Assembly (NCBI GenBank): GCA_017554445.1
Contig: JAFZIJ010000226.1
Span: 1-64,000 of the forward strand
Source: Victivallales bacterium
Lineage (GTDB): Bacteria > Verrucomicrobiota > Lentisphaeria > Oligosphaerales > Oligosphaeraceae
Reading direction: 5' to 3'
Length of the DNA stretch: 64,000 nucleotides
Shown here: one piece after another, positions 1 to 9,803 of the stretch
Position numbering within the stretch: the stretch's first letter is position 1
Layout: each line of letters begins with the position of its first letter
The notes under the pieces: generated by a model
The model's database searches: none
Told to the model about the DNA's origin: nothing
What the model saw: the letters and a program-made list of their open reading frames with translations, nothing else
Made by a program: the position numbers and the translations under genes

Positions 1-22
1 CCAGGATCAAACTCTCCATCTC
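1..22 (-). rRNA. rrs: 16S ribosomal RNA, 5' end only (partial)
   Basis: The first 15 bases are the reverse complement of the universal 16S start AGAGTTTGATCCTGG, so a 16S gene runs leftward out of the window. The mature 5' end is placed near position 22 by analogy with E. coli, which has about seven bases before AGAGTTTGATC. Only this stub is present, so no taxonomic reading is possible from it. The promoter and leader lie at 23-335. Confidence 0.9.
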
Positions 23-36
23 TGAAAAGTCCAAAC

Positions 37-58
37 GGCGGCGCACAACGGCGCCGCC
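37..58 (-). other. hairpin just upstream of 16S
   Basis: GGCGGCGC (37-44) and GCGCCGCC (51-58) form a perfect 8-bp stem with a 6-base loop in the rRNA leader, about 15 bases before the mature 16S end. A role in precursor folding or processing is an inference. Confidence 0.5.
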
Positions 59-108
59 ATCCTGTCGATTCAATAAAAAAATAGTTAAAGGATTTTCTCG
101 GGGAGGAG

Positions 109-127
109 CCCCATGCATCGCATGGGG
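109..127 (-). other. leader hairpin in the rRNA transcript
   Basis: CCCCATGC (109-116) and GCATGGGG (120-127) form a perfect 8-bp stem with a 3-base loop. There is no T-tract after it on the minus strand, so it is more likely a structural or processing element of the leader than a terminator. Confidence 0.5.
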
Positions 128-173
128 AACCCTTCCATCTAAAAATCATGTTCGCTCATATTGCGCTGCTCGG

Positions 174-203
174 TTTCCAAAGAGCCGGCGGACAACTCCG
201 CCG
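174..203 (-). promoter_or_regulatory. rrn antitermination signals, boxB-like hairpin and boxA-like motif
   Basis: Read on the minus strand, a 7-bp hairpin (CGGCGGA/TCCGCCG, 186-203) is followed by GGCTCTTTGGAA (175-186). This is close to the bacterial boxA core GCTCTTTAA, and the boxB-then-boxA order and the position about 40 bases after the promoter match rRNA leaders. Known function of such elements: loading of Nus factors so that the long untranslated rRNA transcript escapes Rho. Assignment is by motif and position only. Confidence 0.6.
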
Positions 204-238
204 TTTTCGTCACGTCTGAAGAGGCGCGACGGATGATT

Positions 239-266
239 AAGATACTACGGATTTACCCTTTTGCAA
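239..266 (-). promoter_or_regulatory. rRNA operon promoter
   Basis: On the minus strand TTGCAA (266-261) and TATCTT (244-239) are separated by 16 bases, a good sigma-70-type promoter pointing at the 16S gene. The trp operon promoter in this window has the same -10 hexamer and spacing (TTGATT-16-TATCTT). A start point near 232 would give a leader of about 210 bases. Confidence 0.6.
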
Positions 267-279
267 GCCAACGATACAA

Positions 280-334
280 TTTTTTTTAACTTTTTTTGAT
301 TTTTCGTCCATTTTTGTCCATTTTTGTCCATTTT
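280..334 (-). promoter_or_regulatory. phased A-tracts upstream of the rRNA promoter (UP-element/bend)
   Basis: Runs of four to eight T (A on the transcribed strand) begin at 280, 291, 300, 311, 321 and 331, a spacing of 9-11 bp that matches the DNA helical repeat. The outer part is a 10-bp tandem repeat (CATTTTTGTC). They lie immediately upstream of the -35 element of the rRNA promoter, where UP elements and intrinsic bends stimulate rRNA transcription in other bacteria. Confidence 0.6.
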
Positions 335-357
335 CATCCCATGAGATGATGTCTTCG

Positions 358-2490
358 TCACTTGAAAGACAGATAGACATTCCTGTCAGGCAGGCCTGGT
401 TTCAAAACCACATTTCCCGCATAATCGGAACCGATGAACGACAGCAATGCCAGACCATCTTCTGTTTCATTATAATAAATAGACATCCCGCCATTTCCAT
501 CATCGTAACGCAGACCCGTTTCTCCGTGCCCATCCGACATTCTCCAAATCCGTCCACCATGGCGATATTCATACCCTATATTTGTTTTCACATGCCAATG
601 TCCAAGATGTATTCCAGAAGCCGCCAGCCGCGACATTTCCCACGATCGTCGCCATTCGTCATCCGCGACAACGGATCGCACGAACATTCGCCGCATCCAT
701 TCCTGCGCACCTTTCCGCATCACGCCACCAACCGTGAACAGGTCTTCCACGGTCGTAACACCATTCCGTTTCAACCATTGCGCCGCCACCTTCGCTGACT
801 CCCCGCAGCCAGGCACCAACACAAATGCACTGCCCCATCCACGATCCAGCATGACAAGACACGCACGGCTTCCCGACGAAGCACGAAAAAGCATGAGTCC
901 GGAAGCCTTTTCCTGTCTCTCCCAAAGACCTGCCGCGATAATCACCACCATTCCACCGATCATTCCCATCTTCAAAACTTTTCCGATGTGTCTCGTGAAC
1001 AGAATGGCAAACAACAGGATATAGACACATGCTCGTTCAAACGGAATACCGACACCCTCGCGGCACAGTTCATCCTGCGCCCCCCATTCGGCTAACTTCA
1101 CCGCATAGTCCATGGCGATCTCCAATATGTGCCCCATCCAGCAAGATGCTCGTTTCCAAATACATGAAAGCATAATTTTGGGAACCGCCCCCTCCACCAT
1201 CATGGCGGCCAATGGCTGGACGACAAGATTCACGGCCAGCGCCCCCAATGGCATCAGCCGATTGACATGAAGCGTCAACGCAAGGCATCCCACCCACGCC
1301 AGACAACATGAAGCCATGGCCCCAAGAATACGTTTCACCCCACGGAACATCGTCATCCGCCCTTCCGTTCGAAGACGCCAGCGCCATCTTTCCGTCATGA
1401 CACTCTTCATTCCCCTTTGCATCGGACGGCAGTAAACCAGTACACCGACAATCAGAAACGAGAATTGAAACCCAATATGAAGGAGATAAAGAGGATTGAG
1501 CAACAGTAGCAGCAAGGCAGACAAACAAAGAACATGCCGATCGTTTCCACGTCTTAGCATGCACAGCGCCAATGTACCGCCACACAACATCAAGACGGCC
1601 CTCAGGGAAGAAGGGCCCGGCCCTGTCAACAATACATACAATACAATGACTGGCAATGCAATAAGTCTTGTGGTACGTTTTCCAAGGAACGTCGTCCGAA
1701 GCATCAGGCAAGTCGCCAGCATCAGGCAGTTCACGTGCAGACCGGAAATAGCGAACACATGGATCGTGGCAGATTTCACAAACGATTCCCGTTCTGCCTG
1801 AGGAAACAAATCACGCCGCCCCATGGACATGGCAAGATACAGCCCTCCCAAACGTGACGAACGAAATCCTTCCGTCAAACCATCCGACAATTTTCCACGC
1901 AAATTCAAACAATATGCCCATGCCTTGCGCCATCCCGACGCATGAGCGAGCAATTCAACTGTCTCGCATTCCAATTCATGGCACATGCCCAACGTCCGCA
2001 GATGACGGCGCTGAAAACCAGCTTCCGGATAGATCATGCCTCCAGTCACTTCAAGATTGTCACCATAGGTAAATGACTCTTTCACCCGCAAACGGACAAG
2101 ACCGGAACATTTTTTCCAGCCGTCAACCGTCTTGATGCCATATACGGCAAAATCAAAAGGTCCCCCAGGTAGTGGACATCCCGTCACCATGCCACGGCAA
2201 TGGACACGGCACTCCTCCCGCCCCATCAGGCAAATATACGAATCAGACGGAGTCCTGACAGCCCGTAGCCCCCACCATGACCCAAACACAAACAGCATCA
2301 ACGACATCCACCATCGTCGTCCACCATGCAGACAAGACACCCAGAAAGATGCATGCACAAGTCCAAGCCAGCCACGCCAGCCAAAACCACACACGCCCCC
2401 CATAACACCCAGACCGACCAATAGCAACGGCCCCAGTGACGGGCAGACCCGTAATTCCTCCCGTATCTTTTCCACAGTTTGATATGTCAT
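358..2490 (-). CDS. ComEC/Rec2-family competence channel protein with degenerate C-terminal domain
   Basis: A 710-residue polytopic membrane protein. The ComEC signature HVFAISGLH is at residues 244-252 and is followed by many hydrophobic segments. ComEC forms the inner-membrane channel for DNA uptake. A typical ComEC ends in a metallo-beta-lactamase domain with an HxDxDH motif. Here the corresponding region (about residues 540-700) keeps a recognisable LDRGWGS in place of DVGQGD but has no histidine/aspartate cluster, so nuclease activity is unlikely. The start has AAAGGAG 11-16 bases upstream. The gene reads toward the rRNA promoter, and its stop lies just beyond the phased A-tracts. Confidence 0.8.
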   Translation of the reverse strand: MTYQTVEKIREELRVCPSLGPLLLVGLGVMGGVCGFGWRGWLGLVHASFWVSCLHGGRRWWMSLMLFVFGSWWGLRAVRTPSDSYICLMGREECRVHCRGMVTGCPLPGGPFDFAVYGIKTVDGWKKCSGLVRLRVKESFTYGDNLEVTGGMIYPEAGFQRRHLRTLGMCHELECETVELLAHASGWRKAWAYCLNLRGKLSDGLTEGFRSSRLGGLYLAMSMGRRDLFPQAERESFVKSATIHVFAISGLHVNCLMLATCLMLRTTFLGKRTTRLIALPVIVLYVLLTGPGPSSLRAVLMLCGGTLALCMLRRGNDRHVLCLSALLLLLLNPLYLLHIGFQFSFLIVGVLVYCRPMQRGMKSVMTERWRWRLRTEGRMTMFRGVKRILGAMASCCLAWVGCLALTLHVNRLMPLGALAVNLVVQPLAAMMVEGAVPKIMLSCIWKRASCWMGHILEIAMDYAVKLAEWGAQDELCREGVGIPFERACVYILLFAILFTRHIGKVLKMGMIGGMVVIIAAGLWERQEKASGLMLFRASSGSRACLVMLDRGWGSAFVLVPGCGESAKVAAQWLKRNGVTTVEDLFTVGGVMRKGAQEWMRRMFVRSVVADDEWRRSWEMSRLAASGIHLGHWHVKTNIGYEYRHGGRIWRMSDGHGETGLRYDDGNGGMSIYYNETEDGLALLSFIGSDYAGNVVLKPGLPDRNVYLSFK

Positions 2491-2913
2491 GTCTTCTTTG
2501 CTCCTTTTGTCATCAATAAATATTCATTTAATTAGAACTATATCATCTATTCTCAAAATTGCAATTTTATGATTTCATTTTATGACTTTTTATGATTTTC
2601 TGTGATTTCTTATTACTTCCTGAAAATGATTTGACATTCATCTCTACAGAACAAGACATTCTTTGAGAAAAACTTTTATGAAAAAATGATAAATACTCAA
2701 ATAACAGGAGACATATACGCGTTGTAAGGGTTACAGACAAAATTGTACGGAGGTGGAATTTTGTTTTGAAAAATCATTCGTCATAACGTGAATATTTTTC
2801 ATAACAAATCAAACCTTTGCACTACATTGCCATATTTGCACATTCGTGCTGTTTATATTTTTTGGGATATGAGTTTCCAAGTAATCATAAATCGAGCAAG
2901 GGAGAAAACAAAC
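2491..2913. other. AT-rich divergent intergenic region
   Basis: About 420 bases between the divergently transcribed comEC-like gene and the macroglobulin gene. The sequence is strongly AT-rich and has several near-repeats of TTTATGATTT. No convincing promoter pair, hairpin or small gene stands out. It presumably holds the start signals for both flanking genes. Confidence 0.5.
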
Positions 2914-5900
2914 ATGAAAATCACGAAGTGGGGCCATTGCCTGTCCGTCATCATCGTCATCTGCCTGTCCATGATGATATCGCCATCATCGCTGTACGGC
3001 GACCAGCTAATCAGTACTTTGTGCTTGAGGAGCGTGTATCCGTCCAGCGATTTGAGCGGACTGAACATGTATTTTGATACAAACAGACGTGTATTACCGC
3101 CGGAAGATCCTTCGGCATTCACCATCACTCCAGATGCCAACGCAAAAATCGAATCGGCTGACGCATGGGGGAACTGGTATGTCAGCGCAGATTTGAAACC
3201 GAATACGGATTATACCATTACGTTGAAAGCAGGCCTTCGCGACCGTGCTGGAAATGTTCTGCGGGAAGATCAGACGTTTTCATTCAGAACAGAGAACATG
3301 CAAGCTTCCGTCAGATGCCTTTCAAGCGGTCCTTACTTCCCTGCCTCCAGACAGAATTTCACCATACCGCTTTCCCTCGTCAACATCAGATATCTGGAGG
3401 TTTCTCTCTACAAAATTTTCAATGATAATGTCATACCATATTATTACAACAGTGACGATAACATTTACCGTTCTGAAAAAATCAAAACGCTGGATCTGGA
3501 TCTCAAGATTCCCGCCAATACGCGGATTAACTACGCCTTTGATCTCGCAAAAGTGCTACCGGAACGGACAAACGGCGTCTATCGCCTGAACTTTGCCGGG
3601 CTGGACGCCGAAAAGGAGGAAAAAAGGTCATCTTCTTGCTACATCATCCTTTCGGACATGACCATCATCGCCGCGGCGGACGAACATAATGAATACGCTT
3701 CGTTCTTTGTCCGTAGTCTGAAGGACTCCTCTCCTATCGTTGATGCAACTGTCAAATTCTATTCACGGAACAACCGTCTCATCGCTCAAGGCAAAACCGA
3801 TCAAGACGGCAAGACCCTTCTCCAATTCCTGCCTGAATATCATAAGGAAACCGATAACATTAATGTTGTAATAGCGGAAAAAGACAATGATTTCACGTTC
3901 CTTAATATGGAATATGGTTCACACGACCTTTCCATCTTCAACAACCATGGGCATTCTTTCCACAACGGCCCTGCCGCATTTGTCTATACGGAACGCGGCG
4001 TGGCGCGTCCTGGCGAGACCATGACCATTTCCGCCTTCGTGCGCAACGACAAAGACAAAATCAACCTTCCGCCTGTTTCAGACGCGCCAGTCATTCTGAC
4101 CATCCACGATCCGAGCGGCAATGAATCAGCCCCTGTCAAGCTGAAAACAGACAAATATGGCTTCGTCTCCTATAAGCTGTCTCTCCCGCAAGACGCCTAC
4201 ACTGGCTCTTACCATGTCCAAATCGGGCCTGAGAAAAGTGTCATTTGGGGTGAAACCGACTTCAGAGTCGCCACCTATGTTCCAGACCGCATCAAAGTTT
4301 CCGTCACGCCTGACCGAGTTATCGGCCTTCATTCCGACTCCATGAATTTCAAAGTCAATGGCAAGTACTACTTTGGAACGGATGTCTCGAACGGAAAGAG
4401 TTCCTTCCGTGTCAGGGCGTCACTTGCCAAACATCCCTCGCACTGGGGCAAGTATTCCGTCGGCGATGATTCAGCCTTCCTGCCCGGCGAGGCGTTTGTC
4501 AGCGAAAACGATAATTTCCAAGGAGAACAGACCATCACGTTCAACGGTTTCAACACCATGAACGGTGTATCATTCTCGCCTGTCACGCTTCTGGCGGATG
4601 CTTCCGTCAATGAACCAGGCGGACGCGCCGTCACAGGACACGCGACCGTCATCTCCCTGCCATCCGAACAGTTCCTCGGCCTTCGTAAAGACAAAAACGA
4701 CGAAAACAAAGTCGATATCGCCTATGAAGTCCTCTCCTACGAAAAAGACAAGCCTGTGACGCCGTTGTCCGCTCCCGTCACGTTCAAACTGTTCAAATGC
4801 GATTGGGACTATGACATGAAAAAAGACAGTTCGGGACGGATCCATTATGAATGGATCAGAACCGCCATGCCCGTCGGTGAACCGAAAACCATCAATCTCA
4901 CGGAGACCAAAGGCGTCATCCCATTCGATATCAAACTACACGGAAGTTACGAATTGGTAGCCACTTGCGGCGACAACATCCAGACGCGTCTCAGTTTCTA
5001 CTACTGGTGGGGCGAAGGCGGCGCCAGAACCGCCAATCCATCCGTCCTCTCCTTCTCGACCGACAAGGAGACCTACATGCCGGGCGAAAAAGCCACCATT
5101 ACCTTCAAGGCGAATGGCGACGGCAATGCTTTCATCGTCTGCGGCGAAGACGGCATCGGCACGCAGCAAACGACCACTGTCAAAACTGGCGACAACACCT
5201 TCATCGTCGATATTCCAGCCACCATGACCACGGAGGCATACTACGCCGCCGTTACGATTGTCACGCATCATGGAACGAACATCGAACGCCAGTTCGGACT
5301 TCTGGCAATGAAAATTGACCAATCCACCCGCAAACTGGACATCAAGCTCGACGTCGCGGATGTGGTACGCCCCGAGACCGACGTCAAAATCAAGGCGCAA
5401 GTCACGTATAAAGACGGCAAGCCCGCCTCCGGCATTATTCACCTTTTCGCCGTCGATGAAGGCATCCTTGCCCTGACGGATTTCCATACCCCCAATATTT
5501 TCGACTTCTTCCACGGCCAGCGTTACTTCCAGCCTGATTTCTTCGACAGCTACAATAATATCTTCCCGGACATTCGCATTTCCGACGACGGAAAGATAGG
5601 CGGTGGCGGCCTCGCCCGCGTCATCACGCCAGTCACGGCCAAGAAACCGGCCATCGTTGTTTTGGATCCAATCGTCCTTTCGGAAAACGGGACTGTTGAA
5701 ACCGTCGTCCATATTCCAGAACATCTTGGCGCCATGCGGCTTATGGCGGTCTGTTCCGCCACGAAAGGAGTCGGTTCCGGCGATACATCCTTCATCGTTC
5801 GCGACGCCATCAGCATCATGCCGTCCGGCCCGCGCGCCGTCGCGCCAAATGATGAATTCCTCTACACATTCACATTGTTCAACCATGACCTGCCCGGCGG

Positions 5901-7632
5901 TGACTGTTCTTTCACCGTCATCCTTCCTCCCGAACTCAAGACGGAAGCCGCCACTGAAATCAAACAGGCCATCGATTCCAATAGTTCCACGACCGTGACG
6001 ATTCCTGTCAAAGCACAGGAAGTCTTCGGTGACTGCGTGGTCAAAAGCGTGCTGAAAATGGGCGGTTATACCAAATACAACGAATTGCCGCTGACCATCC
6101 GCAGCGGCAATCCCACCATGGCCATCACACGCAATTTCATACTTCAACCCAATGAATCCAAGACATTTATCTGTGATCCCGAAGAATTCTTCACCAGTAC
6201 GATCAAAAGCTACGTGACGACCACCGCCTCCCTGGCCTGCGGGTTGGAGGAAAGCCTTAATTGGCTCAACTCATATCCCTATGGCTGCCTGGAACAGACC
6301 ACCTCCAGGGCCTTCCCCTTCCTGCAGCTGGACGCCCTTATCCAGGCAGGCATCATCTCCGCCGACAGCGAGAAAGGATATCGCTCCAAGCTCTTCGCCG
6401 CACGAGACAGAATCATGACGATGGCCCTGCCCGACGGCTCCTTCTCCCTCTGGCCCGAACATCGCAAAACCAATCTTGTCGCATCCATCTACGCGACGCA
6501 TTTCCTTGCGGAAGCGGCACTTCACGACATTCCTGTCAACGCCAAATCCATGAAGAAAAGCTGCAAATACATTTTGAAAGTAGCGGATAATCGCAAACAT
6601 CCGCGTGTTCTTCGCGCATACTGCTCGTATGTTCTTGCGCTTGCGAAACAAAGCTCCCACAGAAACATCGCCGAAAACATCCTGAAGACGCCGGAAAACG
6701 ACTATGCCGCGTTCCTTGCGTCCGCCGCTCTGATCAAAGGCGGGCATCCCGCCAAGGCCATGGACCGTTTCAACAAGGCTCTCGAAGCACGCGTCTGGTA
6801 TGAAGACGGCGCCCCCCATGACTTGATGTCACAGGCTGCGCGCTTCGGCATGTCCCTTTCCATCATCATGGACATCGCTCCGGACAACTCCGCCGCCATG
6901 GATCTCGCTCTCCAACTTCGCAAAGCCATCCGTAAGGATGGATATGTGTGGGGCACGACGCAAGCCAATGCATGGGGCACTGGCGCTCTTGCCAAATTCG
7001 CCGCCCATTTCAAACATGACGGCAACAGCACGGCAACATTCCAGGCCGACCAGAATGAACCTGTCGTCATCAACGCAGATAAAATCAACAAATGGGATTT
7101 GAAGCCCAATCATACGATCACCATCACGAATACGGGAACCAACACAATCTTCATCCAGCATCACATCGACGGAACGCCGAAAACCGCCCCGCAATCGCAA
7201 AGCGGCGTCATGAAGATCACACGCGAATATCTTGATAAAACGGGAACGCCTGCCACGACTTTCAAGCAAGGCGATCTCATCACGGTCCGAATCACGTTGG
7301 AATCTCTCAGCGATATTCCGAATCTCGTCTTCGCCGACGTCCTGCCCGGCGGCATGGAAATCGAAGATCCCACGTTGGTCACGCGAGCCGCTGCACTCAC
7401 GGATGAACAGGCCAAGCCCTACGGCATCCTCTGTCCTAAGTTCATTGAACGCAGGGATGACCGCTATCTGCTCTTCGGCGATCTCTATAAAAGCGGTGTT
7501 GCCGTCATCACCTACCAGACCCGTGCCGTCACACGCGGCAAATATACCACGCCGCCGTCATTGGTCGAAGCCATGTACGCTCCGGATCTCAAAGCCATTT
7601 TCACGACGGATTCCATTCTTGAAATTCAATAA
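2914..7632 (+). CDS. bacterial alpha-2-macroglobulin family protein with intact thioester
   Basis: A 1572-residue exported protein. The chosen ATG follows AAGGGAG and opens a signal peptide with a long hydrophobic core ending near LYG|D; an upstream in-frame extension to 2788 has no ribosome site. Macroglobulin MG domains start near residue 350 (TERGVARPGE), a bait-region domain lies near 715 (DKETYMPGE), the A2M domain near 930 (EHLGAMRLMA), and the thioester motif GCLEQ has Cys at residue 1125 (6286-6288). Known role: periplasmic trap that covalently captures attacking proteases. No lipobox is evident, unlike E. coli YfhM. The penicillin-binding protein gene starts 5 bases after its stop, the conserved pairing for this family. 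Confidence 0.92.
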   Translation: MKITKWGHCLSVIIVICLSMMISPSSLYGDQLISTLCLRSVYPSSDLSGLNMYFDTNRRVLPPEDPSAFTITPDANAKIESADAWGNWYVSADLKPNTDYTITLKAGLRDRAGNVLREDQTFSFRTENMQASVRCLSSGPYFPASRQNFTIPLSLVNIRYLEVSLYKIFNDNVIPYYYNSDDNIYRSEKIKTLDLDLKIPANTRINYAFDLAKVLPERTNGVYRLNFAGLDAEKEEKRSSSCYIILSDMTIIAAADEHNEYASFFVRSLKDSSPIVDATVKFYSRNNRLIAQGKTDQDGKTLLQFLPEYHKETDNINVVIAEKDNDFTFLNMEYGSHDLSIFNNHGHSFHNGPAAFVYTERGVARPGETMTISAFVRNDKDKINLPPVSDAPVILTIHDPSGNESAPVKLKTDKYGFVSYKLSLPQDAYTGSYHVQIGPEKSVIWGETDFRVATYVPDRIKVSVTPDRVIGLHSDSMNFKVNGKYYFGTDVSNGKSSFRVRASLAKHPSHWGKYSVGDDSAFLPGEAFVSENDNFQGEQTITFNGFNTMNGVSFSPVTLLADASVNEPGGRAVTGHATVISLPSEQFLGLRKDKNDENKVDIAYEVLSYEKDKPVTPLSAPVTFKLFKCDWDYDMKKDSSGRIHYEWIRTAMPVGEPKTINLTETKGVIPFDIKLHGSYELVATCGDNIQTRLSFYYWWGEGGARTANPSVLSFSTDKETYMPGEKATITFKANGDGNAFIVCGEDGIGTQQTTTVKTGDNTFIVDIPATMTTEAYYAAVTIVTHHGTNIERQFGLLAMKIDQSTRKLDIKLDVADVVRPETDVKIKAQVTYKDGKPASGIIHLFAVDEGILALTDFHTPNIFDFFHGQRYFQPDFFDSYNNIFPDIRISDDGKIGGGGLARVITPVTAKKPAIVVLDPIVLSENGTVETVVHIPEHLGAMRLMAVCSATKGVGSGDTSFIVRDAISIMPSGPRAVAPNDEFLYTFTLFNHDLPGGDCSFTVILPPELKTEAATEIKQAIDSNSSTTVTIPVKAQEVFGDCVVKSVLKMGGYTKYNELPLTIRSGNPTMAITRNFILQPNESKTFICDPEEFFTSTIKSYVTTTASLACGLEESLNWLNSYPYGCLEQTTSRAFPFLQLDALIQAGIISADSEKGYRSKLFAARDRIMTMALPDGSFSLWPEHRKTNLVASIYATHFLAEAALHDIPVNAKSMKKSCKYILKVADNRKHPRVLRAYCSYVLALAKQSSHRNIAENILKTPENDYAAFLASAALIKGGHPAKAMDRFNKALEARVWYEDGAPHDLMSQAARFGMSLSIIMDIAPDNSAAMDLALQLRKAIRKDGYVWGTTQANAWGTGALAKFAAHFKHDGNSTATFQADQNEPVVINADKINKWDLKPNHTITITNTGTNTIFIQHHIDGTPKTAPQSQSGVMKITREYLDKTGTPATTFKQGDLITVRITLESLSDIPNLVFADVLPGGMEIEDPTLVTRAAALTDEQAKPYGILCPKFIERRDDRYLLFGDLYKSGVAVITYQTRAVTRGKYTTPPSLVEAMYAPDLKAIFTTDSILEIQ

Positions 7633-7637
7633 AGACA

Positions 7638-9797
7638 GTGAAAATCAAGAATAAAAAACGCCTGTTGTCCATCATTGTCTGTGCGGTGGTCGTCGTTTTC
7701 AGTGCCGCCGCATGGACGATGTGGTCGCTTGCACCTTCTTACTGCACGGATCCATTTCCGGATTTGAAAAAACAGACTCCCTGCCGCTCTTATTATGATC
7801 GGCAGGGCAAACTTCTTCACATCGAACGCACCTACGATTATCAATGGCGCTTCGACATCCCGTTGGAACAGATCTCCCAAGAAGCCATCGATGTCATTCT
7901 GGCCGCCGAAGATTCGCATTTTTACGAGCATAACGGCGTCAATCTACAAGCCGTCGCACGTGCGGCATGGCAGAATCTTACCAATCGACGAATCATCTCC
8001 GGAGCTTCGACCATCACCATGCAGCTCGTCTCCATCGCGCGCCCTAGAAAACGCTCCTTCAAGACCAAATTCATTCAGGCCGCCGAAGCCCGTAAAATGG
8101 AAAAGCTCCATTCCAAACGTGAAATTCTCACGGAATATCTCAACCGAATTCCTTTCGGCGGGAAAATCCACGGCATCCAAGCCGCCGCCATTTATTATTT
8201 TGGATTGGACGCGAAATCGTTGAATCGCGCCGAAGCGTCGCTTCTCTGCGGACTTCCGCAACGCCCCAACGCCTATCGGCCGGACAAACATCCTGAACAA
8301 GCCCGAAAACGCCAGAAACTCGTTCTTAAGCTTATGGAGCGCAACGGTTTCCTAAAGCCGGGCATGGCGCAGGAAATCTATGAAAACGAACCGTTGAGAC
8401 TACGCGATTTCCGCTATCCGTCCGCCTTGCGATCCTACGCCCAGCCATCCCATCGTCATTACTTTTCAATAGCCCGCCGCGAAGCCTTCAACGCCTTCGA
8501 CGTCAAATGCGCCATTGATGTCGAATTCACGGAACGCATCCAACATGCATTGACACAGCATGTCCAACGGCTACAAGACGTTCATGACGCCGCGGCTGTT
8601 CTTATCGACAATCGGACACGGCAAGTCATATCGCTCGTCGGCACACTGGATTACAACGATCCGCTCAATGGACAGGTAAACGCCGCAACCGCCATTCGCA
8701 GCGCAGGTTCCACGCTTAAGCCGTTCATTTATCTGGAGGCTTTTGACGCGGGGCTGGCGACCATGGACACGATCATCAAAGACACCCCCGTCCGTTACGG
8801 AGACTACGCTCCGACCAATTTCGATGGACGGTTCAACCAAAAACTGCGTATAGCGGAAGCGCTCTCACAGTCGCTGAACACGCCGGCCGTACGTCTCGTC
8901 GCCGAATTGACTCCTGAACGCGTTGTTGACTTGTTCACATCGCTTCATTTGACGACGTCAACGAATCCTGATGATGGGCTGATGAAAAAACATGGTCTTT
9001 CCATCGCGCTCGGCACGATGGGCCATTCGCTTCTTGATCTGACGCAAGGCTACACGGTCATAGCAAATGGCGGCCTTTTCGCGCCAGCCACGTTTTTGAC
9101 AAACTCCACGCCATCCGAGCAGACCGAACGCATCTTCACGCCGGATGCCTGCGCGATGACGACGAAAATCCTGTCCATGCGTAGATTGGCAGGCGATGTT
9201 TCCATCGGAATTGCCTGGAAGACAGGAACTTCCAATGGAAACCATGATGCCTGGTGCTTTGGCTACACAGCGGATTACACGTTAGGCGTATGGTTCGGCA
9301 ACAAAAATGGACGGCCAGCCTCCGCACTTGTCGGAGCCACAGTGGCCGCCCCCGCGCTCGTCGATATTTTCAACGCCATCTACCGCAATTCCGCCCCATC
9401 CCCCTGGCCAGATTCATCAGACCTGCTGCCATTGCGGCAACTCTGTGCAAAATCAGGACTTACGGCAACGCCGTCCTGTTTGAAGCAATTCACTGGAACG
9501 ACTCTTCGGTCCATCCCTCTCCGGCCATGCGACCAATGCGGCGTCTTCGCGAAAAAACTGCCTATCACGATTCTTTCACCGCAACCGGAACATTATGTCG
9601 CCGACAGCGACGGCACGGCGAAACTCCGCCTGCGCGCTTCCATCTCGCCAGTCCTCTGGTATGTTGACAATGATTTCATCGGCGAAAATTCCCCTTTCGA
9701 CAAGCGGTCGTTCGGGCTTGGCCGCCATGTCATTCGGGCAGTTGATCCAAATGACACAGCCAGCCCTTCCTCCGTCACGTTCATTGTCACTAAGTAA
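7638..9797 (+). CDS. pbpC: penicillin-binding protein 1C, bifunctional glycosyltransferase/transpeptidase
   Basis: A 719-residue peptidoglycan synthase starting at GTG, 5 bases after the macroglobulin stop. After an N-terminal membrane anchor comes a GT51 domain with AAEDSHFYEHNG near residue 90. The transpeptidase carries the SxxK serine in AGSTLKPF (near 358), SLNTP as the SxN box and KTGTS as the KTG box. The C-terminus is the PBP1C-specific beta domain (about 630-719). The macroglobulin-PBP1C pair is proposed to protect and repair the wall after outer-membrane breach. All catalytic motifs are present. Confidence 0.95.
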   Translation: MKIKNKKRLLSIIVCAVVVVFSAAAWTMWSLAPSYCTDPFPDLKKQTPCRSYYDRQGKLLHIERTYDYQWRFDIPLEQISQEAIDVILAAEDSHFYEHNGVNLQAVARAAWQNLTNRRIISGASTITMQLVSIARPRKRSFKTKFIQAAEARKMEKLHSKREILTEYLNRIPFGGKIHGIQAAAIYYFGLDAKSLNRAEASLLCGLPQRPNAYRPDKHPEQARKRQKLVLKLMERNGFLKPGMAQEIYENEPLRLRDFRYPSALRSYAQPSHRHYFSIARREAFNAFDVKCAIDVEFTERIQHALTQHVQRLQDVHDAAAVLIDNRTRQVISLVGTLDYNDPLNGQVNAATAIRSAGSTLKPFIYLEAFDAGLATMDTIIKDTPVRYGDYAPTNFDGRFNQKLRIAEALSQSLNTPAVRLVAELTPERVVDLFTSLHLTTSTNPDDGLMKKHGLSIALGTMGHSLLDLTQGYTVIANGGLFAPATFLTNSTPSEQTERIFTPDACAMTTKILSMRRLAGDVSIGIAWKTGTSNGNHDAWCFGYTADYTLGVWFGNKNGRPASALVGATVAAPALVDIFNAIYRNSAPSPWPDSSDLLPLRQLCAKSGLTATPSCLKQFTGTTLRSIPLRPCDQCGVFAKKLPITILSPQPEHYVADSDGTAKLRLRASISPVLWYVDNDFIGENSPFDKRSFGLGRHVIRAVDPNDTASPSSVTFIVTK

Positions 9798-9803
9798 TTG
9801 CCG

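Noticed and set aside
4936..6147. 403-residue minus-strand ORF inside the macroglobulin gene
   Set aside because: Shadow of a well-supported gene; Gly/Asp/Arg-rich composition typical of antisense reading at this GC content.
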